Assembly (NCBI GenBank): GCA_030828305.1
Contig: JAURCU010000004.1
Location: 1-56,866, forward strand
From: Luteolibacter sp.
GTDB taxonomy: Bacteria > Verrucomicrobiota > Verrucomicrobiia > Verrucomicrobiales > Akkermansiaceae
Direction of reading: 5' to 3'
Length of the DNA stretch: 56,866 nucleotides
Of the stretch, positions 17,608-26,350 are shown piece after piece; the first letter of the stretch is position 1; each line of letters opens with the position of its first letter. The notes beneath the pieces are model-generated. The model saw nothing but the letters and a program-made list of their open reading frames with translations, had not been told where the DNA came from and did not search any database. The position numbers and the translations under genes were made by a program.

Positions 17608-18501
17608 GTGGACCCCATCACCTACTTCAATCGCCACAGTGGCGGACTCGAGAACGAGCAGGTCTATGGCGAAGGCTTTCTCAAATGGGCCTACGGCAAC
17701 CCCTTGGGCAAACTCGCGCTCCACGCCTTCGTCAAGCGCGCCTGGTTTTCCAAGTGGTATGGCCACCGCATGAGTCATCCCTGCACACGCAGCAAAATTG
17801 CGCCCTTCATTCATCAGTATGGTCTGAATGTGGACGACTTTCTCGAAGCTCCCGATTCCTTCCCCCACTTCAACGCCTTCTTCTGGCGCAAGCTCAAGCC
17901 CACGGCCCGGCCCATCGATGCCGATGAGGACAGCGTGATTTTCCCTGCCGATGGCCGCCACCTGGGCTTCCAGAAGGCCAGCGAGATCGATGGTGTCTTC
18001 ATCAAGGGCCAGAGCTTCGATTTGCCGGCCCTTCTCGGCGACGAGCAACTCGCCAAGCAATACCGAGATGGCGCACTCGTGCTCTCCCGCCTGTGCCCGG
18101 TCGATTACCACCGTTACCACTTTCCGGTGGCCGGCATGCCCAGCCCCACGCGCGCCATCAACGGCCCGCTGTTCTCGGTTTCGCCCATGGCTCTGCGCCA
18201 ACAACTCGCCTACCTGTGGCAAAACAAGCGCAGCCTAACCCAGGTCAAGACTGCGAAGTTCGGCAAAGTCATCTGCATCGAGATCGGAGCCACCTGTGTG
18301 GGCTCCATCCATCAGACCTTCACATCCGGTGTTGCCGTCGAAAAAGGGGACGAGAAAGGTTATTTCGCCTTCGGAGGGTCCTCCACCATCACTCTCTTCG
18401 AACCCGGCGCCATCACACTGGAGCAGGACCTCCTTGACCATAGCGCAAACCAGACCGAACTCTACGCCCAGATGGGCAGTCGCATGGGCAAACGGCCCTG
18501 A
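17608..18501 (+). CDS. psd: Phosphatidylserine decarboxylase proenzyme
   Basis: Psd converts phosphatidylserine to phosphatidylethanolamine at the inner membrane, the step after PssA, which is also encoded in this window (27154-28026). The 297-residue proenzyme has the family blocks FFWRKLKP, PADG (start of the beta-chain domain), PVDYHRYHFP, and ATCVGSI. The self-cleavage site is the G-S-S of FGGSSTI (LGST-equivalent), whose serine becomes the pyruvoyl cofactor. The start is GTG at 17608, 38 bases after pyc; the stop is 20 bases before glnD. The grouping with pyc and glnD is not functional in any obvious way. Confidence 0.95.
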   Translation: MDPITYFNRHSGGLENEQVYGEGFLKWAYGNPLGKLALHAFVKRAWFSKWYGHRMSHPCTRSKIAPFIHQYGLNVDDFLEAPDSFPHFNAFFWRKLKPTARPIDADEDSVIFPADGRHLGFQKASEIDGVFIKGQSFDLPALLGDEQLAKQYRDGALVLSRLCPVDYHRYHFPVAGMPSPTRAINGPLFSVSPMALRQQLAYLWQNKRSLTQVKTAKFGKVICIEIGATCVGSIHQTFTSGVAVEKGDEKGYFAFGGSSTITLFEPGAITLEQDLLDHSANQTELYAQMGSRMGKRP

Positions 18502-18521
18502 TTTCCGGATCCTAACTTCTG

Positions 18522-21269
18522 ATGGCCTCTTTCACCGACATTATCCAGAAAAATGCTGCCGAACTACTCGCTCCGGCGCTGGATCCGAAGACGGAAAACG
18601 CGGAGCGTATCAAGTGCTACAGAAGCTTCCTGACTTCCGAGCACAACAGGCTGCGCCAACGACACCGGGATGGAGCAGGTGGTCTGGAGGTAGCCCGCAA
18701 CCGCGCCGCCATCTTTGATATTTTAATTGGCACCTTGATTCGCGCCAACCTTTCCGCAGGCACGAGAGAACCCGACTTTGCCTTGGTCGCCACCGGCGGA
18801 TATGGCCGCGCACTCCTGAATCCAGGCTCAGATATCGACATCCTCTTTCTGCTTCCTGCCGCATCGACCAAGATTTCTGGCGTGCTTAAAGAACAGGTGC
18901 AACTCGCGCTCTATGCCCTCTGGGATTTGGGCCTGAAAATCGGTCATGCCAGCCGCTCAATTACCGAATGCATCCAACAGGCACGCCTCGATCAGGAAAA
19001 CAAGACCGCTCTCATGGACGCGCGCCTTATCATCGGTGACGCCAAGCTATTCGAAACTTTCACCCAGCGCTTCGCCAAGGAATGCATCAACAAAGGTCAG
19101 GCCGCCTTCTTTGAATTGCGCAGGGAGGACCTCAAAAGCCGCCACGACAAATACGATCAAACCGTCTACCTGCAAGAGCCTAACGTGAAGGAAGGTTGCG
19201 GCGGCATGCGCGACTACCAGACCATCGAATGGGTGGCACGCGTCAAGATCGGCACCAGCGATCTCAAGGAACTGGTCAAGCGCAAGCTGCTCACCGCCGA
19301 CTCCCTGCAAGAACTTGAGGAGGGCTACGACTTCATCCATCGGGTACGCAACGAGCTTCACTTTCACACCGGCAAGGGCACCGATCAGCTCACCCTTCAG
19401 TTGCAGGGCATCGTGGCGCCGGCCTTCGACTATCCACAGCCCGACATCCTACGCAGCACCGAGGCCTTCATGCGCGATTACTATCGGCACTCACGCCACA
19501 TTTTCCGCCACACCACCTCTTTGATGGAGGTCTTCGAAATCGAACGTGAAGAGGAACTGCAATCCGGTTTCCGCTCCTTCCTGACCTTTCGCCGCCACAC
19601 CCGGGAAAAATTCGACGGTTTCATCGCCAAGGATGGACGCCTATTCCCGCTCAGCCACGAAATCTTCAAGGAAGACCCAACCCGAATCATTCGGCTCTTC
19701 CAGCATTGCCAGGTGCGAGGATTAAAGCTCAGCCCTCAGCTACGCCGGCTGATCGCCGCTCATTGGAACGACATCGATCGCTCCTTCCGCATGCTCAAGG
19801 CCAACCGCCGCATCTTTCAGTCCATCCTAGAGCGTAAAGGTGAGGTCTCCTATATCCTACGCCTCATGCACCGCATCGGAGTCCTGGGCCGCTACCTGCC
19901 AGAGTTTGGAGCACTCGACTGCCTGGTGCAGCACGAGTTTTTCCACCGCTACACCGCGGACGAGCATACCTTGCGCTGCATCGACATGCTCGATCACGCA
20001 ATCACTACCGAAAACCCAGCGGAGCAAACCTTCCGCAGGCTGATGCATGAAATCGCGGATCCTTACGCCCTCTACCTGCCCATGATCCTCCACGACACGG
20101 GCCGCTCCGAGAACGTACGCGAGCACATCGATGGCTCAGCCATGCTGGCTTCACGCCTCTGCAGCCGGATGCAAATCAGTGGAGCGCGCCGCAAGCTGAT
20201 CATGTTTCTGGTGGACAACCACCTGACCTTTTGGCGTACCGCCACCACACGCAACCTCGACGATCCCGAAGTCATCGAGGAGTTTTGCGCCATCATGAAG
20301 AACCAGTCCAATCTGGATGCTCTCTTTCTCTTTACCTACGCCGACTCCAACGCGACCTCACCCGAATCCTGGAACGGCTGGAAGCAGAGTCTGATGTTCC
20401 AATTGCATGGTGCCGCCACCGCATTTCTCGAGAAAGGCCGCGAACAATACGATGCCCAACTCGATGAAGACCGCGTTGCACTTCGTGAGGAAGCACTCAG
20501 CACCATGCGCGAGGACTACCAACAGGAAGTGGTCGAGCATTTCGAGCGTATGCCGGACTCCGCCTTCCACTACCGCTCAGCCAAGCACATCGTCACCCAG
20601 GTGCGCACCGTGCGCCATTTCCTCAAGGCCGAAGAAACAGGAGACAAAAATGCCTTCTGCATCAAGTGGATCGATATGCCCAACAAGGCTTACACAGAAA
20701 TGGTTATTGCCGCGCGTGACCGTCCGCTGCTACTCGAAAAAGTCTGCTGCGCTCTCGCCAGTGAGCAGCTCAACATTCTCTCTGCCGACCTCTTCACCCG
20801 AACCGACGGCATTGTTGTGAACATCTTCCGAGTCTGCACCACAAACTTTGAAACCGTCTCCAGCGAGAGCACTCGCAAGGGCTTCCTCGACACCTTCGAA
20901 GACATTCAACACTCCGAGAGCTTCGAGCCCACCAAATACCTCAAACGCCGTCAGAACTTTTTGGCCACTCGCACCGATAAGGATATTCCGGTTCCGGTGC
21001 GTGCCTACGTGAGTAACGAGTTGCACCCTACCTGTACGACAGTCGAGCTACAGGCCCTCGACCGCATCGGCCTGCTCCATGACCTTTTCCATGCCATCAA
21101 CGAGAATGGCCTCAACACCGCCCACGCACGTATCTGCACCGAAAAGGGCGTGGCCATGGACACCCTTTACATAACCACACACGAGGGCAAAAAAATCGAG
21201 GATGAGAAGCTTCTCGAGCAACTCGAAAAGGAATTCACCAAACTGATCTCTAGGGCCGATGAGGGCTAG
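18522..21269 (+). CDS. glnD: PII uridylyltransferase / uridylyl-removing enzyme
   Basis: GlnD senses glutamine and adds or removes UMP on the PII protein, setting nitrogen assimilation. The 915-residue protein has the nucleotidyltransferase motif GGYGRALLNPGSDID (residues 92-106), a PII-UTase linker domain, an HD phosphohydrolase domain (including H-T-L-R-C near residue 485 and LHDTGR) and two C-terminal ACT domains (DRPLLLEKVCCAL and DRIGLLHDLFHAI). The HD domain removes UMP and the ACT domains bind glutamine in the known family. RpoN is also encoded here, consistent with NtrC-type nitrogen control. Its TAG stop overlaps a 7-bp hairpin. Confidence 0.95.
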   Translation: MASFTDIIQKNAAELLAPALDPKTENAERIKCYRSFLTSEHNRLRQRHRDGAGGLEVARNRAAIFDILIGTLIRANLSAGTREPDFALVATGGYGRALLNPGSDIDILFLLPAASTKISGVLKEQVQLALYALWDLGLKIGHASRSITECIQQARLDQENKTALMDARLIIGDAKLFETFTQRFAKECINKGQAAFFELRREDLKSRHDKYDQTVYLQEPNVKEGCGGMRDYQTIEWVARVKIGTSDLKELVKRKLLTADSLQELEEGYDFIHRVRNELHFHTGKGTDQLTLQLQGIVAPAFDYPQPDILRSTEAFMRDYYRHSRHIFRHTTSLMEVFEIEREEELQSGFRSFLTFRRHTREKFDGFIAKDGRLFPLSHEIFKEDPTRIIRLFQHCQVRGLKLSPQLRRLIAAHWNDIDRSFRMLKANRRIFQSILERKGEVSYILRLMHRIGVLGRYLPEFGALDCLVQHEFFHRYTADEHTLRCIDMLDHAITTENPAEQTFRRLMHEIADPYALYLPMILHDTGRSENVREHIDGSAMLASRLCSRMQISGARRKLIMFLVDNHLTFWRTATTRNLDDPEVIEEFCAIMKNQSNLDALFLFTYADSNATSPESWNGWKQSLMFQLHGAATAFLEKGREQYDAQLDEDRVALREEALSTMREDYQQEVVEHFERMPDSAFHYRSAKHIVTQVRTVRHFLKAEETGDKNAFCIKWIDMPNKAYTEMVIAARDRPLLLEKVCCALASEQLNILSADLFTRTDGIVVNIFRVCTTNFETVSSESTRKGFLDTFEDIQHSESFEPTKYLKRRQNFLATRTDKDIPVPVRAYVSNELHPTCTTVELQALDRIGLLHDLFHAINENGLNTAHARICTEKGVAMDTLYITTHEGKKIEDEKLLEQLEKEFTKLISRADEG

Positions 21270-21284
21270 GGCCGCAAGCGGCCC
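21269..21284 (+). terminator. Hairpin beginning in glnD stop codon
   Basis: A perfect 7-bp hairpin (GGGCCGC, loop AA, GCGGCCC) starts with the last G of the glnD TAG stop. No U-tract follows; GTGCTTGGTC does. I class it as terminator-like because of its position, but its role is unproven. Confidence 0.5.
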
Positions 21285-21321
21285 GTGCTTGGTCAGTTTT
21301 CCGGGAGCTCTCGACTCTTTT

Positions 21322-21372
21322 ACCAATTTCATCGCATGGGTCGTGAAACGCCCTATATTTGGTGAAATTGGT
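21322..21372 (+). promoter_or_regulatory. Long inverted repeat in rpsP leader
   Basis: ACCAATTTCATC (21322-21333) pairs with GGTGAAATTGGT (21361-21372) over 12 bp with no mismatch (10 bp of the core are TGAAATTGGT). A smaller helix (GGGTCG with CGCCC) can form in the loop. It lies 159 bases upstream of the rpsP ATG, in the 261-base glnD-rpsP gap, and may be a leader structure or an operator. Confidence 0.5.
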
Positions 21373-21530
21373 TGCCTCTGGGACCAACGACTAAGGACCA
21401 GGGGCCAAGGAGTAGACGCAAAGCCGCCAAAAATGCAGATTCTGCTTGGCAATTCACCCGAATTCGACCAATTTCCGCGCCCCGCACAGCGGATCTCTCC
21501 GCTTGCTGGCCCCGAAAACACACCATCACC

Positions 21531-21788
21531 ATGGCCGTTTCTCTCCGACTCAACCGCAAGGGCACCAAGGATCGCCCCTATTACAAGATTGTCGCCGTCG
21601 ACAAGCGCAAGCGCCGTGACGGTCGCTACATCGAACAATTGGGCACCTACGATCCCCTCAAGGCAGAAGACCCCAACTTTGAAATTGATCTCGAGGCTGC
21701 TGAAAAGTGGCTTGCTGTTGGCGCCAAGCCCTCAGACACCGTGAAGAGCATGATCCGCAAGGCACGCACGGCTGCCGGCAAGGCCTGA
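21531..21788 (+). CDS. rpsP: 30S ribosomal protein S16
   Basis: This 85-residue protein is the small-subunit protein S16, recognised from [21 protein letters not shown] and [14 protein letters not shown]. It is needed for correct assembly of the 30S body. The ATG at 21531 gives the conserved N-terminus exactly; upstream frame extension does not match. Usually rpsP is followed by rimM, trmD and rplS; here it stands alone before a strong terminator, and a methyltransferase follows. The stop codon lies in a hairpin (GAGTTGC, loop TAC, GCGACTC). Confidence 0.97.
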   Translation: MAVSLRLNRKGTKDRPYYKIVAVDKRKRRDGRYIEQLGTYDPLKAEDPNFEIDLEAAEKWLAVGAKPSDTVKSMIRKARTAAGKA

Positions 21789-21838
21789 GTTGCTACGCGA
21801 CTCTTACTTGGTTCCTCGTTCTTCGTTCTTCGTTTTCC
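21787..21838 (+). repeat. Stop hairpin and GTTCTTCG tandem repeats after rpsP
   Basis: GAGTTGC, loop TAC and GCGACTC form a 7-bp stem (one G-T pair) that includes the last bases of the rpsP stop. It is followed by CTTGGTTCCTCGTTCTTCG and further TTCTTCG units to about 21835. It is another member of the stop-hairpin plus short-repeat pattern. Confidence 0.6.
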
Positions 21839-21840
21839 CA

Positions 21841-21874
21841 AAGCCCGGCTCGCTCAAGCGACCGGGCTTTTTTA
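21841..21874 (+). terminator. Rho-independent terminator after rpsP
   Basis: AAGCCCGG and CCGGGCTT form an 8-bp GC-rich stem around a 13-base loop, and TTTTTT follows. It is placed 52 bases after the rpsP stop, downstream of the repeat tract, and is the clearest intrinsic terminator of the window. Confidence 0.85.
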
Positions 21875-21950
21875 CTCCGGGGCTGGTGGATGACCGGTGA
21901 AATTACGTCGGGTCTCCGGTCATCCACCGCCGCTTTAATCATTCCGATAC

Positions 21951-22889
21951 ATGACTGAACTTGGCCCTCTGCGCTTTGATGCCTGGATGCAGCAGGCACT
22001 CTACGATCCCGTTCGGGGCTACTACTCGCGCCAAATCGAGACGGTTGGGGGCCGCGGTGACTTCACCACAACACCCATGATCTGCGATCATCTGGCGCAT
22101 GCCATCGGCAAGTGGGCCGATCATACGATGCGGGAGACTGGCATACGCGACCTCATCGAGATCGGGCCTGGCACGGGGCAACTGGCAATGACCGTCTTGA
22201 AATTCCTACCCTGGATCCGCCGGCGCAAGTGCCGACTACATTTAGTGGAAACCTCATCACCACTCAAAGCTCAGCAACGTGAACTTCTTGGTGATAAAGC
22301 CATCTGGCACGAGACCCCGGCCAAAGCCATGGAGGCTTGTGAGGGCAGGGCAATCCTCTACTCCAACGAGCTCGTCGATGCCTTTCCCTGCCGCCGCTTT
22401 GAACTCACCAAGGACGGCTGGTATGAAATCCATATTCAAAACGGGGAAGTGCTGATGCAGGTGGAAGCTCTACCCGAATCCAGCCTCTTTGATTGTGCAT
22501 TCGACGTGGGTCAACGCATCGAGGTGCATGAAAGCTACCGAGAATGGCTGACAGCTTGGCTGCCCATGTGGCAAGCCGGCCGCATGTTGACCATCGATTA
22601 CGGTGCGCCAGTCCACGAACTCTACCAGCGCAAGCCTCAGGGTTCGATGCGAGCTTATCTTCTCCAGCAGCGCCTCATCGGCATGGATATCTACGCCAGC
22701 ATGGGCCGCCAGGATCTCACCGCGGACGTCAATTTTAGCGACCTCATCGAGTGGAGCAAGCCCTGGACCCAGGACAATACAATCTCGGATCTCGCAGAGT
22801 TTCTTGAAGGCTCAAAGGCCCCGAAAGAAATGACCGACCCGCACGGAGCTGGGTCGGCCTTCAAAGTGCTCGATCAGCAATGCCGATGA
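21951..22889 (+). CDS. MidA/NDUFAF7-type SAM-dependent methyltransferase
   Basis: This 312-residue protein matches the MidA (DUF185) family, whose mitochondrial member NDUFAF7 methylates an arginine of a complex I subunit. Visible signatures are ALYDPVRGYYS, GDFTTTPMI, the SAM-binding loop IEIGPGTGQLA, YSNELVDAFPCRRF (NE-x-x-DA) and the LTIDYGA block. The bacterial substrate is not established, so I give no symbol. It starts at ATG 21951 after the rpsP terminator and stops 22 bases before the end of the convergent repeat-protein gene. Confidence 0.9.
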   Translation: MTELGPLRFDAWMQQALYDPVRGYYSRQIETVGGRGDFTTTPMICDHLAHAIGKWADHTMRETGIRDLIEIGPGTGQLAMTVLKFLPWIRRRKCRLHLVETSSPLKAQQRELLGDKAIWHETPAKAMEACEGRAILYSNELVDAFPCRRFELTKDGWYEIHIQNGEVLMQVEALPESSLFDCAFDVGQRIEVHESYREWLTAWLPMWQAGRMLTIDYGAPVHELYQRKPQGSMRAYLLQQRLIGMDIYASMGRQDLTADVNFSDLIEWSKPWTQDNTISDLAEFLEGSKAPKEMTDPHGAGSAFKVLDQQCR

Positions 22890-22910
22890 CTGCTGACGAG
22901 TTCAATGCAC

Positions 22911-24257
22911 TCAGTCGTTATTGTTGCCGAGGATGTGCTCGCGGGTGCGCTCAGAGATCGCATCCGAAGATTCGATATAGGCTTTCGCAGCGGTTTCGTC
23001 CTCACGCATCCAGCGCGAGGCCATCCAGCCGACGGTGCGACTGCGGCTGCGCTCATCACCAATATTCTCCGCCACTTGGACCAATTCAGCTGGGGAAGCC
23101 TGACTATTGCTCCATACATAGGAACTGAGCGCACGATCGCGCACGCTACCCTCTTCCAAGTTCATGGCGTAGTTGAGAGCACCACTCGGATCCTTGTTCA
23201 CCCAGGCAGGCATCAAATCACGCATGCTTTCCTCCTGCGAATTCTGGCTGCCGTTCTGGACAAGAAACTCGGCTGCTTGGGCGGGATTATCCGCCGCGAT
23301 GGCACCAACGACATCACGCACAGCGCGGTCCTTGGAGCCGCCCTCTTCCATCGAAGACACTTTGGCTGCCGCGGCCATTGGATCCGTTCGGGCAAGTCCC
23401 GAAATGGCCGCAGCCATGGCAACGTCCTGTTGATCGGCAGGTAAAGTGGAAATCCAGGTCTGAGTTGCGGCAAAATCCTTGGCGCCATAGGATTGCGCGA
23501 TCGCCCGATAGGATTCACTTGCCGCTTCGGGGTCAATGCTGCCGAGCATACCGACAGCCTTCTGTGGATCCAGGCGAGCGACCTCACCAATAACCGAAGC
23601 AAGAGCGCCATCCTTGCCCTGCTGCAAACTATTGGCCCAGGCCATGGCTCCGTCGGGATCTTGCTTGGCCCATTCACCGGCAATCATGCCGGCACCACTG
23701 GCACCGGCGAAAGGCCCACGACCGCCGCGTCCACCGCCCATCATCATGAACTCGCGCGGGTTCTCCTCATAATATTTGGCAGCGCTGGCCGGATCCACAC
23801 TGGCCCAGCTTTGCAGGACGGTGGGACGCACCATCATACCGGCGAAACCAAGGCCGCCGGCGAAGTCCATGGCCGAGTATGCATCGACCTCACCCCAGCG
23901 GCTGAAGAGCAACATGGAAGCCATGATGCGCTCGCCCATGGGCAATTCCTCCAGCTTCTTGGCCTCGTCCTCGAGCTGTTGCGGGGTCAGACCCTGATAG
24001 AACTGAACCAAGGCCTGAAGGCGGTTGCTGGTGCCCGGGATCCGGTTGATTTCCTCGAAGCCGCTGTAGCGCTTACTGCTGGAGGAGCGCGACCCATTCA
24101 AACTGGAGAGTCCACGGTCGATGCGCGGCCCCATGGATCGGGCAGAGCTTTGCTCTTTGCTGTCGGCGCCACCGGATCCGGTGTTGTTGCCGATGATGTA
24201 ACCCCCGCCCACGCCTACAAAGAGGGCAACGGCAATAAGGATGGCTGATTGATTCAT
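22911..24257 (-). CDS. Signal-anchored protein of WA-x-x-DP helical repeats
   Basis: This 448-residue protein starts at ATG 24257 with a short membrane anchor (NQSAILIAVALFVGVGGGYI), followed by a Ser- and Gly-rich linker. The rest is built of alpha-helical repeats of roughly 30-40 residues marked by W-A/I-x-x-D-P-x-x-A, for example SWASVDPASAA, EWAKQDPDGAM, GLARTDPMAAA and AWVNKDPSGAL. A Gly/Arg-rich insert (MMMGGGRGGRG) interrupts it. Such TPR-like DP-repeat proteins are common and lineage-expanded in Verrucomicrobiota, often secreted, with no known function. A periplasmic scaffold or adaptor role is the most that can be said. The longer frame to 24356 lacks support. Confidence 0.8.
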   Translation of the reverse strand: MNQSAILIAVALFVGVGGGYIIGNNTGSGGADSKEQSSARSMGPRIDRGLSSLNGSRSSSSKRYSGFEEINRIPGTSNRLQALVQFYQGLTPQQLEDEAKKLEELPMGERIMASMLLFSRWGEVDAYSAMDFAGGLGFAGMMVRPTVLQSWASVDPASAAKYYEENPREFMMMGGGRGGRGPFAGASGAGMIAGEWAKQDPDGAMAWANSLQQGKDGALASVIGEVARLDPQKAVGMLGSIDPEAASESYRAIAQSYGAKDFAATQTWISTLPADQQDVAMAAAISGLARTDPMAAAAKVSSMEEGGSKDRAVRDVVGAIAADNPAQAAEFLVQNGSQNSQEESMRDLMPAWVNKDPSGALNYAMNLEEGSVRDRALSSYVWSNSQASPAELVQVAENIGDERSRSRTVGWMASRWMREDETAAKAYIESSDAISERTREHILGNNND

Positions 24258-24368
24258 ATGAATGGTTTTTGGTACGTTCAGGGGGATATAACCCCGCATA
24301 AGTGAGTTGGTTGTTATCCAAGAGAGAATTCTGACGCAGCACAAGCGTGCATCCATGCATCGGATTGC

Positions 24369-24926
24369 TCAATTTGACGGCGAATCAAGCAAGGTAGCGA
24401 CATGGGCCGCTTCGCCAGTCCATCCGTGGCGGCTGAGTCCGACGAGAGCACGTCCGAGCCCGGGAACCCACAGACCGTCGCGAGCCAGTTGGACGCCATC
24501 TCTGGGGAACTCGCTGGTTGGTAGAATGCGCTCTGCCAAATGCAGGCAGGCCCAGGCCCGCCAGCGCCTGGGTTCCGGCCGGGGGCCGCTCATGCGGCTC
24601 GCCAGATGCTGGAAGTGACGGGGCGGGTTGCCTGAGAAGCCTTTCGCGCCGTCGCGGATCCGGACCAAAATCCAGCGCAGCGCCGACCAGGGATCCATGT
24701 CCTGGGCCAGCCAGTTGGCATCTTGCACGTCTGCGATCCATGCCTTGTTGATCTGCAACAGGGCCTGCGCCGGCTTGCCCGCCTTCCAGTGCGACTGGGC
24801 CAGGCTAAGTGCATCGCGGTAAAAGGCGATCCCCTTCTCTGCCCCATGGCACCGCATAATCCTGTGGTCGAGCCCTTCGCCGACTTCGGGAAGAAAGGGG
24901 CAGCCATGGACAGGGTTCGCAGACAC
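24369..24926 (-). CDS. Conserved-looking protein of unknown function
   Basis: This frame encodes about 185 residues with helical, Trp-rich sequence and a tetratricopeptide-like segment (ALSLAQSHWKAGKPAQALLQIN) followed by NWLAQDMDPWSALRWIL and RRWRAWACLHLAERILP. I do not recognise a named family with certainty. The frame is open up to 25157, but that part would be translated from the GAACGAAGAACGAAG repeat and the start of pfp, so it is unlikely. Candidate starts are GTG 24926, just after an AGAGAG stretch, and ATG 24857; the first is given. It lies 111 bases upstream of the repeat-protein gene on the same strand. Confidence 0.6.
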   Translation of the reverse strand: MSANPVHGCPFLPEVGEGLDHRIMRCHGAEKGIAFYRDALSLAQSHWKAGKPAQALLQINKAWIADVQDANWLAQDMDPWSALRWILVRIRDGAKGFSGNPPRHFQHLASRMSGPRPEPRRWRAWACLHLAERILPTSEFPRDGVQLARDGLWVPGLGRALVGLSRHGWTGEAAHVATLLDSPSN

Positions 24927-24946
24927 AACTCTCTCTAGACAAGATC

Positions 24947-24980
24947 GAACGAAGAACGAAGAACGAAGAACGAGTAACAG
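24947..24980. repeat. GAACGAA tandem repeat upstream of pfp
   Basis: Four perfect 7-base units (GAACGAA) run from 24947, ending in CGAGTAAC. It sits between the divergent starts of the unknown gene and pfp and is the inverse form of the GTTCTTCG repeats seen after rpsP. Confidence 0.75.
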
Positions 24981-25038
24981 CCACACCGGCCGCTTCTGCC
25001 TTGCATCTGCCCCCCCAAATCCGAAAGCTTCCGCCGCC

Positions 25039-26259
25039 ATGAGCCAAGCCAAAGGAAACGTTCTCGTCGCCCCAGGGGGTGGTCCCACCCATGTCATCAA
25101 CCAGAGTGCCGTCGGCGTGATCCTTGAAGCCCGCAAGCACGCCCAGGTTGGCAGCATCTATGGCGCACTTCGCGGAGTCAGCGGCATCGTCAACGAAGAC
25201 TTCATCGACTTGACCGACGTCGCTGAGGACAAGCTGGAGAAGATTTCCTACACTCCTTCCTCCGGACTCCTTTCCACCCGCGACAAGCCCGACGCCGCAT
25301 ACTGCGAGCGCATGTTCAAGGTGATGAAGGCCCACGACATCCGCTACTTTTTCTACATTGGAGGCAACGACTCCTCGGACACCGTGCGCATCGTCGGCGA
25401 GCACGCCAAAGCCGCCAACCACGAGCTGCACGCCATCCACATTCCCAAGACCATCGATAACGACCTCGCCGAAAACGACCACTGCCCCGGATTTGGTTCG
25501 GCCGCACGCTTCGTCGCCTCGGCCTTCGTCGGTGCCGGCCTCGACAACCGCGCCTTGGGTGGCATCTACATTGGCATTGTCATGGGTCGCCACGCCGGCT
25601 TCCTCACGGCGGCTTCCGCCATGGCCAACACATACGAGGACGACGGCCCGCACCTGATCTACCTGCCCGAGCGGGCGTTCGACCCCGAGCGCTTCGCCGA
25701 CGACGTCCAGCGGGTCTACGACGAGCACGGGCGCTGCATCGTGGCCATCTCCGAGGGCGTGTCCGACAAGGACGGCAACCCGATCATGAGCACGCTCAAG
25801 GACATGGGGGCCGACGCGCATGGCAACGTCCAGCTCTCGGGCACCGGAGCCCTTGGCGATCTGATTTCCGACACCATCAAAACCGGCCTCGGCCTCAAGC
25901 GCGTGCGTGCCGACACCTTCGGCTACCTGCAACGCAGCTTCATCGGCTGCCTCTCTGACACCGATGCCAAGGAAGCCCGCGAAGTGGCCATGGCAGGTGT
26001 GCGTGCCGCTCTCGTCGATGGAGCGGAAACCGGCTCCATGACCATCAAGCGCACCGAACTCGACTACGCGGTGAACTACGAGCTGGTCGATATCGCCAAG
26101 GTGGCAGGTCTCACCCGTCACATGGAAGACGAGTTCATCAATGAAGATGGCAATGGGGTCACCCAAGCCTTCCGTGACTACTGCCTGCCGCTAGTTGGCA
26201 GTGACTTTCCGGAGCATTACCGATTTGAAGCTCCGGCGGTGGCGAAGAAGTTGGGTTGA
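25039..26259 (+). CDS. pfp: Pyrophosphate-dependent 6-phosphofructokinase
   Basis: Pfp reversibly phosphorylates fructose 6-phosphate with pyrophosphate instead of ATP, serving both glycolysis and gluconeogenesis. The 406-residue protein shows the diagnostic residues: GGNDS at 108-112, where Asp replaces the Gly found in ATP enzymes, and PKTIDND at 136-142, where Lys marks PPi use. MGRHAGFLT gives the sugar-phosphate site. The ATG at 25039 is preceded by the short-repeat tract. With pyc and the aminotransfer genes nearby it forms no operon. Its TGA stop supplies the first base of a hairpin shared with the convergent rhodanese gene's 3' region. Confidence 0.95.
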   Translation: MSQAKGNVLVAPGGGPTHVINQSAVGVILEARKHAQVGSIYGALRGVSGIVNEDFIDLTDVAEDKLEKISYTPSSGLLSTRDKPDAAYCERMFKVMKAHDIRYFFYIGGNDSSDTVRIVGEHAKAANHELHAIHIPKTIDNDLAENDHCPGFGSAARFVASAFVGAGLDNRALGGIYIGIVMGRHAGFLTAASAMANTYEDDGPHLIYLPERAFDPERFADDVQRVYDEHGRCIVAISEGVSDKDGNPIMSTLKDMGADAHGNVQLSGTGALGDLISDTIKTGLGLKRVRADTFGYLQRSFIGCLSDTDAKEAREVAMAGVRAALVDGAETGSMTIKRTELDYAVNYELVDIAKVAGLTRHMEDEFINEDGNGVTQAFRDYCLPLVGSDFPEHYRFEAPAVAKKLG

Positions 26260-26350
26260 ACCGCTTCGCGGTTGTGCTTCGTGCTTCGTGAAGAATATAG
26301 ACGAAGCACGAGGGACCAAGGACGAGGGACAGCCCCGACTTGTCGGGGCT
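26259..26350. repeat. Symmetrical element joining two stop-codon hairpins
   Basis: The pfp TGA opens AACCGC, loop TTC, GCGGTT (26259-26273). GTGCTTCGTGCTTCGT then faces ACGAAGCAC across a 12-base spacer. At the right, AGCCCCGAC, loop TT, GTCGGGGCT (26331-26350) forms a 9-bp stem that overlaps the TAG stop of the minus-strand rhodanese gene. The convergent pair thus share a two-ended hairpin element with short repeats between. Confidence 0.7.

Noticed and set aside
24947..24980. Direct repeats that could suggest a CRISPR
   Set aside because: Units are seven bases with no spacers and no cas genes are present; it is a simple tandem repeat.
24927..25157. N-terminal extension of the unknown minus-strand gene
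   Set aside because: It would be translated from the GAACGAA repeat and the antisense of pfp, with no family-like sequence.
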